Assembly: GCA_000310025.1 (NCBI GenBank)
Contig: FN649733.1
Location: 4,350,265-4,414,264, forward strand
From: Ectocarpus siliculosus
Lineage: Eukaryota; Sar; Phaeophyceae; Ectocarpales; Ectocarpaceae
DNA length: 64,000 bases
Direction of reading: 5' to 3'
Every line of letters starts with the position of its first letter. The stretch's first letter is position 1. The notes beneath the pieces were generated by a model that worked only from the letters and a program-made list of their open reading frames with translations, did not search any database and was not told the DNA's origin. This document shows positions 36,586-48,800 of the stretch, piece after piece. A program made the translations under genes and the position numbers.

Positions 36586-39500
36586 TCAGATGAGTTGCGC
36601 TACAGCGGTCCAACTTCTAGATAGCTTCTTGGGAGGCCGGCCCCCGAACACTTCCCCGGCTTGCAAAACCTGTCCGCTAAGCGTGGCGCTCCCGGCCGTC
36701 AATGTTGATCCAGCCCGCATCTCCGTGCAAAAGCTCGCTGTGTGGGCGTGTACAACCGCACGCTCACCTGGAGAAATACCCAATTGGCACATGTCCAGCG
36801 TGTGAAAACATATGGCCAGGGCAAGGGAGAAATGTGATCGCGGTTGTCAACTACGTGAGCATCCGCATGGGCGCTTTGTATTTTCCGGCGTTTGCGGTCA
36901 AGAGTGTTTGCTCACAAGATATTCGCGTGGTAACACATATTTCCACGGCGGTTACCTGGTCTTGAAGGGAACCAGCATTTTCTTTTCCAGGTTGGCAATA
37001 CACCAGTAGCCCCGAATTTTCAGCCCGATTGAAACGTGACGGCATCAGTAAAGTGAGTGCACGCCGCTTGTACCGTGTCATTCTTCAAATAGTCTGACTG
37101 GCAGAGATCTTGTCGGCGTGCTCTCAACAACACAGACTTAAGAGGGGCCGGGAGAATATTTGCAGCAACCGAAATTTACTGCTACACATTCCAACAGGAG
37201 AAACGAAAACTTGAGCTTATGTGACCTACCCGTTCAGTAAACACCCGATAATAGGACAGTTTTATCCTCAAAGGTACATCTATTATGTGTTTCGTTCCCG
37301 TTTTACGACGACCGTGTGGAGTGTTGCAGCCCTACCAAGCCCCCCCCCCCCGAAATGATTTATCGTGTGTGGGATTTACAGAACATAGTACGATCAAGGG
37401 AGCTAAAGGCGGCGGGGTGGGGGGTATACGGAGTGGAATGAGTCGAAGCTCTCTCAGATATAATCCGGACGCTTCGTTCGCAAACCAAGCAATCTGCGCC
37501 GACATACCTACAGAAGCAGGCGCCATTTCCAGGGACCAGACTCCGTCGATAAATGTGACGCAATGCCCATAGAGAACCCCAGCAACTATGGACCCCCTGC
37601 AAACCTGCGTGGCGTGGGGGCGGGCACGTGAGTAGAGGATGGGGGCGAACACAGGCGTCGTTGGGAGACAACAAGGCGATACTGAAGGCTTTGCCCAAAT
37701 TTTGCCATGATTGATGATGTTCCACCGTGTGTGATAGCGCTCACGTTCCCGCTAGGCACAACGGTACCATCACCCGGAGTCTGACGTCACTGCACTCTGC
37801 CCTACACAACCAACCGCCTACCTTCACCATGCCGTGGTCTGCCACCTTGCCTAGAATCAGGGCGCTCATGGAAACGTCTGCACCCATGAGCCTTAGCCAG
37901 ACGTTGAGGAGCCACGTTCCTCTGAGGACGGTGTTGAGAATGTGCGTCTCGAATACAGAGAAGTATACGACGCGATGCATCCACCGCCACCGCATACCCT
38001 GCGAAGCCGTGAGCTTGTTCGGCTTCCGCCGCTGGGTTTCTTGCTGCCCTCCGCCCGACCCTCTCTCGATGTCTGTTGTACGTAGCCCAACTTGGGCGGA
38101 GAGTTCATCTCGTAGGCCTATGCAAGAACCGGGAGCAACGCGGCTGGAGATGGATGAGTTGCCATGGAATCGGTACACTGTGACACGGGATCGGCGGCTC
38201 AGGCCGCCACACATCGCGACTCCATGATAGATTAATGGATCGGGTGCGACTGAGAAAAGGAAGGCCAAGTGACTGGAAGGAAAGAAGTGTTTGCGTAGGG
38301 TGGGGATGTCTCCACGATGAGTTGCAGAGATGACGTGTTTCGTGACGCGGGGCAAGTCTCCAACTGAAGGGTTGGGTGTATAGAAGGAATACCGGACTTC
38401 TGGCAATGCATGAGTACGACACGACGGTGTCCCTGGTTCCAGGACAAAGCAAGTGGGAAATATTGTGATGCAAGTTCTCGTTTTGCGGTATACCAAGTAC
38501 AACTTACGACACGCCAGTGCGGTGGTAAATCTCTTGTGAGTAGAACCGACATGCTAAAGGGCGCCTCCCCCAAATTGGTCACATGCTGCTACTGCCGAAG
38601 AGCGTAGAGGCAAACCATTATCGACAACAATGTCTATCGTCCGCGTTGAGAAAGAACACAAACAAGAAAGACTCCATGCGAAAGACTGCAAACACCAATG
38701 TATAGATTGCAGAAAAAGACCTTGTGCCATGGCCCATCACGACTCACTCACACAAAATGCGAGTCATCGAGGCAACGTACGCAAAGGCATACATGCACAA
38801 AGACGACGTGGGTGTTGAATGCGTTTTCATCTCGCTGTGCTTGTGACGTCAATTGCCCGCCTTTCATGTACACCGTCTGCACGTGGAACGAGGGCTTGGC
38901 GAACGGTGACCACGGCGTTCAGGTTCGGGATATTGTTCGTGGTTCTACTGTACCCGTGCGTGCCGTTGTCCAGGGTTGCGATGCAGGGAAGGTTTGTATC
39001 GTGTCAAAAGCGTGAAAGTCGATGATGGCATTCTACATAGAAAACCACACGATGCCAGTCATCGCCTCCTCCACCAAGCGTTGTTTTTCATCACATTCCG
39101 GTAACTGCGTACATGGAGACTGACTGGCTTGCTTTCGGAACAATTTACGTACATTCCGGGACAAGGCTGGACACCACGTCAATACCAACGTCGGGAGAAA
39201 GCGAGCTGCCGCACCTCTCTCGGAGAGAATCGAGCAGTAAGGCGAAAGGTGAGGCATTTCGGCTACAATAAACAATTAAATCATCAATTCAAAACGTTGT
39301 ATTCATCTTAGTCCAGTGTCACTACTGCGTACCTTCGGGAAGCATCCTGCAGAAGTCGCCGACGAACACCCACTTGAAGACAGCAAGGAGCACAGCCGAG
39401 GCCAGTGCCCACACGACCAAGGCTACCGTCGAAAGCACGGCAACCCTCGTGTCGAAGGAATCGCCTTTCGACCACAACGATGCCGCTAGCTTGGTCGCCT

Positions 39501-42500
39501 CAAAAGATGCCACCAAGGCCAGGATGTTGAGGGAGCAAGCCCCCACGGTGCACGCTCCGTCGATCAAGTTCGCCTTGACAGCGTCGCCGGGATCTTCAAC
39601 GGCGGAGTACATACAAACGGGGCTCGTGGTCAAGAAGCATCTTACACCCTTGCCTCCTATCGCACGGAAGATTATGATTACACAACAGATTAACACTTTC
39701 AAGTTTTTGCTGAGGAGGCTGTGTCGTTTGCGGTGTAGTAACACCACACCAACTAGCCTGTAGAACGTTGTTCTACGCACCAAAGCCGTTGAGACTGCTG
39801 TACTACACTATCACAACTCACCTTCATGGACATCGCTTTGTGTGGGCGAGGTGTGGGCAGCACCACGAAGTTGGAAGGCACTCTGCTGGTCGCACATCGT
39901 CACCGATCCGTCGGGGAGATGTTCTCCAGGCCTTAGCTTGGAGTACCCACCAAGCTGGACGGAACACATGGTCGACAAGAGACAAACGGCCGCTGCAAGT
40001 GATGCACGTGGAGAACGCGAACAATTTAAACGCTTTCATGCAAACAGTGTACCATCGAAGCATGTGGAGGCACGACATAGGTTCACCTCTAGATCGACTG
40101 CAGATCGAGGATGCACAGGTAGAAGCTCATATCATGCAAAGCCCGCTGGAGCTGTCGGAGGGGGGGAGTTTAGACCAAGTCACGTCCAACACAAGGACGC
40201 TGTGTCAAGAAGTCGAGCATGCAAGCCGTGACCAAACCGAACGCAAACGTCAATCAACGTTGACTTGATTCACCATTGCATCATTGCCGACGGTACAGCC
40301 GGCGCCAAGGTGTGCCCTGAACCCGACTAATGCCTTCGACCCGATCACTATTGCCTTCTTCTCTCGTTCAGCGCCACGTCCGGTCGGCCGATCGACGGAG
40401 AGAGCCGGGGTACCGACGTGTGCTCCGGAGCCAATCTGGAGAGCGATGGTCATGAATGGGCAGGTACATTGGGTGTACTGCAAGTACATGTCAAAGACAG
40501 GCTTCGCAAGGGGAAGAGGGGTGCAAAATACCTGCGCTGTCGCAAGTGCTCACGGGGCCAGCCAACAAGCGCAGCGTGTGCTAAATACACCCTACTTCCC
40601 CCCAAATAACACACAGAAACGAGCCCCGTGGGCGATACAACATGTATGTTTCAGGGGGGCGTACGTTGTGACTGAATGTAGAGATATTGGTCCGCGAAAC
40701 TCGATCGCCAAGGGGGTCGCTAGGAGCTCGTCGGTTTCAGGCCCCATCTCACCAAAACCAAGTGTGCGTCCTCCGGGTTGTACCCTTGCAGCAAGACGAC
40801 CGACCCACGCCCCACTTTCACGCCAAGGGCGGCCGCCCACCACTCGTATCTCGGACACCTGCCATCCAAAACGAGGGTTAGGGAGGTAGGACGGGGGGGC
40901 GTCGAACTTAGGTAAGCGGTAGCAGCAATGTGCTCAGGTACCGAAACAGGTGGAGGCACAGGTTGCGGTGATCGCGTCGCGGGGCCAGCGCTCGAGTTAC
41001 GATAGGTGTGCCTCGGAGGAAGATCGTGGACAGCATCGGCCGTGAAACCTCCAAAACTGTGGGAATAAAGGTCCGGGTGATGTTGTAGTTGGCCAAAAGC
41101 TGTCTTCAAACCCAATTATCTTAGGGCTTGTGTGAGCGTCTCAGATGAACCGAGCACGATGTGCCTTCTTGTGGACCGAGGAGGCCTTCACCATCTTTGG
41201 AGAGGCGATTTCCGAAGGATTGACTCACATGTTGAAGGGGTGCAAGTAGGCGAATACAAGCGAGTTAAGCCTGCCGAGGTACCAGCGTCGCCAGGTCTGG
41301 AAGACGGTGGGCTGGTAGGAGCCCTCTGTCACCCGACCTGCCAGTATTCATCGTAGCGAACAACGAGGAATTCATCGTAGCGAACAACGAGGAATGCGCC
41401 ATACGTACCTTTCAGACCTGTGTCGAGGGGACCGTTTGCTCTTTTGTTGTCTTCGGCAGGTTGGTTCTGAAACGGCGAAATGACGCCCGTGATGCAAACA
41501 ACAAGGGTACGATATTTTGCCAACGATAGGCAGGCAGTCTGGCAGGGAGGAACCGAGCAACACAGTACCGTGACCTGCGGGCCGGGGGTATCCCCGAAAG
41601 TACAAAACTAAAATTGTTAGACTTCGCAGGACGTGATGAAAGAGACCGCCGTAATCTATACCCCTTGTTCAGGCGTGTATACATGTACGGAATGACAACT
41701 GCTTCCCAGTTCCTTCTTCTCCTCGTCAAAGGCGTTCTTCGTCTGGATCCCGACCGTTCCGTAACGTGTTCCATTACGGGTAAGGAAAACGTACTCACAA
41801 CAAACATTGTTCCCTGCGGGGTGTGGCTCTGCTCGGCGGAACCTTCCACTGCGGGCGGGAGGGGTCAGCAGTTTCACACGCTGAGGCGTTTCAGGTTACC
41901 GCTATACTATGATGATGAAATCTGGCGACGCCGTTAGCATTTCGTGCTCTCAACCGTGCTAGTTGCCCGCCCCAGTTCCAACCAAGTTTTGCTCGCACAC
42001 ATGTCCATATTTTAGCGTCACTGCGAGAGGTCACCCCAACGTGCCTGCGAGAGCCCACTTGAGCAAAACAGTGTAGAGAGCGAGCTGGCTCGGTACTCCG
42101 GCGACGAGAAAAACGATCTTGACCAGGACCGCGTAGCGGAAGTTCCCCGATAGGCCGGTAGACTCGTACAGGATGGTCGGGATGTAGGTCATTGTCGTCA
42201 TAGCAATCATGGTGCAGAGGATCGAGAACAGCTTCACCAACTGATGACGCCCGCCGGGGTGAGAAAGGGGTCAGGGGACATCAGTTCTTGCCTTTCGTGG
42301 CAAGCACAAGGCATGGCGCAAACCACGGTCGTGGTAAGGATTGACCTGCGGCAAAGCACCTACTTTTGGTACGACCATCGAGTGACACCACCCTTTCTTT
42401 CCCAGGGGCTGATGCTACCGGTGCTACCGACTGGTGAGTGCAAAAAAGGAGCTGACAGAGGACCAAGCATGAAGAATGAGGAAGTTGAGCCCGTCACTTC

Positions 42501-45500
42501 TTCCGTGCATTTCTCCCGCACAACTTTCGTTTCCTCTGCAACATCGCCCACTGAAATCAGGATGGACAAAGGTCCACTCATTCGACACATTGTTTACTTC
42601 ATTCACAATGCTCTCAGCTTACCTCGATCAGACAGGGTACGGCGACACATGGGCCAGGGACATCCAGCGACAAGCTGCCATGGGCTGCCCCACCCTTCTT
42701 CGTTTCCTTGGCAGGGTGACCTTCCCAAGTGGAGTGTGGCTGAGTACGGGCACACCGGGCGAGCCGAACACAGGCGTAGGCGGGAGAGCTGGTAATGCAA
42801 CACTGACGTCCTGAGACAAAACAAGCACGCTCATAGGGCGTTTTGCCGGTGGCTTGAAACGTGCAACCATCTCAAGTGGGCGCCTATGTGTTGTGGTGAT
42901 CCAGAACCAATCATGCAGGCGATCCTTCCATCGTGTACGAATCTTCGCTCTCGAAACATACGGGGCGCATCTGGAACTACACAAAGTGCGTCCGTCTTTA
43001 CCACGATGAAAGGTTGAGTTGAACCAGAACATTTCCGGACAACCCATCATGCGAGAACATTGACCGTGCGTCGACTCACCGCAAGCTTCGAAAGCGGCGG
43101 AATGACGGTAAGGGGCTCGACGACACTGGATCGGACATCCCACCGAAGAGGTCAAAACACACGGGGCCGGCGCGGCCATAACAAGCAGAAGCGGGAGGAG
43201 AGCATGTCAGAATCAAGATAGAGGGATAAACTTGATTTCGTCGACACAGTTGTGGATGTTGAAGCGTTCCAGCACCAGAGGGTCTCGCCGAAACGAACTT
43301 CTTTCTGCTGCAGCGGCGCTGAGGGCGTCAAGACCCAATGGTCATACATCATCGGTTCCTACCAACGGCGAGAAGCGTCGAGGATTCAATTTGTTTTGGG
43401 CGAGAAATCAACACGTACACAATGCTGTGATATTATGAGGACGCCTGGTTTCCACCCGTGGGCAAGCTCGTGAAGGGCAGCCCAAGTCCCAGAAACACCA
43501 CGTCTGTCGTACGAGTGAACAACCAAGCTTTTTATGACCATTGGGTCAAGTTGCCGCTGAAGCTTCCCTTGTGGTGATAGTTGCGGGAAGGAAGGAAGAC
43601 CTTTCTCCTCGACACATCTCACCAATGATCCCCGACGCTTGCCCCTCCGTACACCACGGACCCGGTCCTAATGTCCGCGCCTTTACCAATCATGATGGGC
43701 TTGACGTCCATGTAAGAAGACTCAAACCGCCGGACGTACAGGTTGCCACCCACATTGGCTCCAGCCTGAACGTCCACGGAATCGAAGTCGCGAACGAAGA
43801 CGCTGATGCTGGCAGTCCAGGCAATCTGCAAATGCGGTCGATGCGTGTGTGTGTGTGCCAGGGCTGAAGCTTGGAGTGCGGGCGCGAGGCGCGCAGATGG
43901 TCCCAACGATGTTATCTAGCCAACGATACCGCGAGAAGGGATGCCTCCCGATGAAGAGCTTTCTGCACGAGGGTGAGAACACTGTCAAGACGGGAGCCAA
44001 TCAGAAAGCGTGGTTCTCTCACCTTTGCGCCCATGCGGCGATAAATGAAGATCATCAGCTTGGTATCGAGCAACCACGCTCCACCGACGCATTCCCAGAC
44101 ATTCAGCATGGTGTTCATGTACCACCAGGAGAGATACGCCCGCGTGCCCAGGGGGACGCGCTCTTCGGGGTGCGCGCCCAGCAGGAGCTTTGTCACCACA
44201 ATGATGGCGGTGAAACACGTGAACCATATGATCGGCGAAAGCACTCCAAGAAGCCCAAGGGCCTGCACCTTGGACGATTCTGTAGGATAGCACGAAGCAA
44301 GTTGTATGCCACACATGGGTGAGAGGCACCAAAGCACTCACAGCACGGTTTCCCACCAGTTCGATCATTCAACCGGTGGGAGAATCTGAAGCAGACGACG
44401 GCAAATTGTTTACTTCTTTCTTAGCTTAGCGTAGCGGTTGTTCGTGGTGGGATCTGAAAGTCTCGTTGCTTGCCTTGTGCTCCTTCTCCGAAGACGGGCA
44501 GATCCACGTACAGCCACGGCTCTTTGTTGTATCCCCCGAACGACGTTGTCGACGCCAAGTCGTTGAGGTGCCGCCAGTAGTGACGGGCTGGTTGCAGTGC
44601 AACAAATATCTGGAACAGGACCAATGCTAGCAGGATTGTCTGACACCAAGCGCAGTACAGTGCAGGCAGGACAGGCATAGCGTGGCGGTGGGGGGGCATG
44701 ATTCGCTAACCCATCAATGAGAATGTGGACACGAACAAGTGTCCAACAACGTACGTTAGCGTCCGCACCGAGACATATATTGTCATGATGCTTTCATGAC
44801 ACAAATCGCGTCGGTCTGTCTACCTGGGTCAGGCGGAATGACCATCCTTGCATGGGACCCGTAGTCCACTCCTCGCCCAGGTCTCTCAGGCGAGAGCCTC
44901 CCGCGCAGTCGAAGTTGGCCGTGTGTGAGGGCGTTCGGAAGAAGCGGGCCGAAATTCTCTTGCTAACATTGCGACGTAAGCTTCACCGGCGGAGGTTGGC
45001 AGGACAGATCGGTCAGGAGAGGGTAGGAGAATCAGCCTTCAACGCTCGCGCTGGGCATCACGAGCTTAGAGTGAATTCTGACACGTACCTCCGAGCCGGA
45101 AGCCTAACATTGGGGGTTCAATGTCCTAGCTGCCAACGAGGGCGTTCCGTTCTTTCCTCCATGTCGAAATGGCTCTGACGCAACCGTATCCTGATCGTCA
45201 CCTCAACTGCCCACCCCAGGCCAGAGTCAAAAACAAGCACATATCCTGCCGTTGGGGGTACCCGTGCAATAGTACTACTCCAATAATACCTAACAATTCA
45301 ATCGGAACAACCTGACGTTTCACACCTGGCACGAGGCTTGGCTTCACGATTTTGAACGGCAGAGCTAATGAACTCCGCGATAAGGGTCGCCGTGGGGTGC
45401 GTGAAGACAAGCTCCTGTGGGAGCTCGCATCCGGAGGCTTCGGACAGGTCCTGCTCGCCAGAGGGTACATCATCAGAGGGCAGCGAGTCACATCGTAGGA

Positions 45501-45781
45501 CATGTTCGGCAGCACAGGGTTTCGGACGCAGAGGCCTTCCTCGGGCCCACATTGTCGTCGTACTGGGATCGACAAACGCGCGAGCGAAGTAGAAGGTCAA
45601 CGCAATCACTCATCCAGACACCCCACCGTTATCGTGTGCTTAAGGGGGTCGTGTCTTAAGAAAAGACACAGATATCGGGCAAGCATAAGCATCCTGCTTC
45701 CGAGTGTGTGACAGCGTGTGGAAGGCCTCGGGAGCTCGTGAAAGAACACCGCCGACCACCACCACCACAAAACATTCACAA

Positions 45782-45813
<32 letters not shown>

Positions 45814-48800
45814 CAACTCACTTTGCTGATCCCAACAGCCAGGAGAGAGTCAACTCCGAGGTCTAGCAGGTCGTCGGACTCTTCAACCCCTTCAACCCCG
45901 GTGGCCTGAAAAAAGGGCAAAATAGCAAAGGGACCGTTTCGTGACCACCGGCAAGATTTTCCTCTGTCGCAACATGTTCCACCGTTTCTGAAACTGTTGA
46001 ACACAACCGATCGGAGCGACTCGAATCAATGATAGTCATGAAGACTCGGAACGGCGACAACCTTGTACAACGCTCTATGATATACCGATGGATTTTGCAT
46101 GTGCATCGCCTCAGTTTCAGCAAGGGCATCCAAATCACAATGCGAGAGCCTTGGCCTTGCCGTGGTAGAATTCTTGCTTGTCCAAGCGATAGGGAAAATG
46201 AATGAACTTTTGGTAGTTAAGGTTTGCTGGCTGTGTGCTTCGATGTTTGCCATAATCGTCAGGTATTTAGGGCTTCGTGTTCCATGAACCTTCTGGAAAA
46301 TGCATACCACCAACAAGGGTGGCACAAGCACAGGTGGATACACACTTCCTCCACGATGTCAATGACGTCTTTGGCGCACAGCTCGGCCGGCGGTCGCCGT
46401 TGCGGAGGTCGCGCCATCTCGTTGCTGTGAGTGTCAGCGCCATTACTCGTCTCTTGTGGGAAGGAACCCTGTTCGGGAGTACATCAACAAACAGTGACCG
46501 GAGTGAAACGTTCGTCAGTCAACACCCACTTCTGCGGCACAGCAGGACATAGCTCCGGGAGACACCAACGTCGACAAACCCGTCCAATCAAAGCGTAATA
46601 ACAGACCATTCGTCGACACGCTCGTTGAGAAGCACGGAACACGGGAGTAACTCGGTATGTACCAGGACGAGCATCGACGCCCTTCGCCTCTGTGTCGTTT
46701 GCCGGCTTGGTCAGCGGGAGGGGGGGTACCCCCAGTGACGGTCCTGGTACTACTGTACTTCCGCTTTAAGAAAGCTACTTCGACCTCTCTTTCAAGAAAC
46801 GCACCATCGTAGAGTGGTCGTCTGTCGTTTGCGGCGAAGGCTTGAAAGTGGACGCGAAATGCGGCGCCCTCTCTGTAGCAGGTACTGCAGGGATTTCTGT
46901 GGACGATGCCTCGCGGTCGCTCCGTACAGAGAGATCAGGATCAGCCGCTGGGACCGTTTCTGCGGGATCTAAACGAAGCTCCTGCACCACGTCTAGGTCA
47001 CCCGCGTGGAGCATCGTTCGCGTCTGGCGCCGCTGAATCTTGCCGGAGGTAGTTTTCGGAATCGTTCTCTCTTGGATGGCGACCTGTAGCATGTTGTTGG
47101 GTGCACGGGGTGATGCAGCAGGGGTGGGCGTGCGCTTCGCTGGTGCAAGATTCTGGGCGTGGCGATTCTTGCCCACACGCGAACAAACCGTTCTAGCCGA
47201 TCCGGCGCCTTCTTTTACCTTCTTTTACGGCGTCGGCCCATTCTTGACGATGGCTATTGTAAGGAGCTACTGCTGTGCAATCGCTTGTAATGTACCGTGG
47301 TATGTCCCTGTTCCAATACTTTACCGCAACCGATCAACTTTATGAAACAATCGCTGTGGGGTACGTGTGAACACAGATCACTGACCACCCTGGAAGGCGT
47401 GAGACCACATTCGCTGATGACGCTGCGGCGGACGGCTTCCAGCGCTTCCCTGACTGCTTGAGGATTCTTCTTGGACACGTCGCGCACCTCCATCACGATC
47501 TGTGAAGCAGCAAATGAGCCCGCTTCGATTTTGTACGATATATGTGCCCCTATAGATAAATCAAAATCACATCGACGTTGGCACACGGATTCACCAACCC
47601 AAGAAGCCGATGCGTTCGTTCCGCCATCCCCCCCTTCCCTCCACCCGCCCGAAATGTTCCAGGCATGAGCAGCACATGATGAAAACTACTGGTAATGTTC
47701 ACCCCAGCACAAGAATGAAGGCTAACTGCTTCGTGGTACGCAGGCACTTCCACCTGGACCTAAGGCGGAGTGGAACCAAGCACCTCCGCCCGTACCTCAC
47801 TACTTCCTGCCCATATCTGAAACCCACCTCCAAGCCGCCGCCGAGTTCTGTCTCAGAGAAGACCGCAATGCACCCTGGCCGGACGAGGGACGACGCGTCT
47901 TGGGCAACGAACTCAAGGTCCTGTGCGCGAAACAACGGCCGCACGTGATGGTTTATCGAGAACCGGGGGCAGGACGCGAGGCATTTGAAAAGAAACGCAG
48001 TGTATCTTCCTTTCAATCTGGTAAGCTTGAAACAACAGCGAGATATTTCTGCCGCGCTCTTTGTAGCAAGAAAAGTCGCCATGCGATCGACATATTCAAG
48101 ACGGACTTCATCTCTCCAGAATCAGATTCGACGTTGACGCGCATGACCTGGAATAACTTCGTCCACCTGAGGGTAAATGTTGCGCCCAGCGACGATGACG
48201 AGGTCTTTCAGCCGGCCTTCGACGTACAGAAGGCCCTCGGCGTCGACGCGACATAGGTCTCCGGTGCGAAGAAACTCTGAATCGACCCATGGTGGGGTGG
48301 GAGGCCTGTGGGAGATGTTCCATGCGGTGTAGAAAACGTCAGACGAGTATGACAGGTAGACTTGCGGGCAACGAGCTAGCCACATCTCGCAAAAGTTTGA
48401 AGGAGCAACATACCCACCAGACATACAACGGCAAACGACCTACAACCCTCCCAGGTTGTGCACAACTTCATGCTGGGCACATCAACAGATACCGCCGCCT
48501 CAGCGGGAGACGGGAATGGGCCTACGACTGTGGCAAGACGTTTTCTATTGTGGCCTCACCCGTCGGCAACATCGCGCTCGATTCGTGCCCGAAATGTGCC
48601 CTGGGTTAGCTCCGGCTTTCCCCAGTAGCCTGCAGCCACCGAGTCCGACGATATCCACATCTCCCCCGTCTCCCCTACGGGAACCTCCCGGCAAGTCTCG
48701 GGGTCGACGATCTTGATCTGTTGAGACACGCAGAACAGAAACGGACTCACCCACATTGACTGTTGGACATCCTTGATCGTTCGGGGCTGACTAGACATGG

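Noticed and set aside
40284-40889. 201-codon plus-strand frame
   Set aside because: Antisense to FAAL-gene exons 40477-40274 and 40858-40753.
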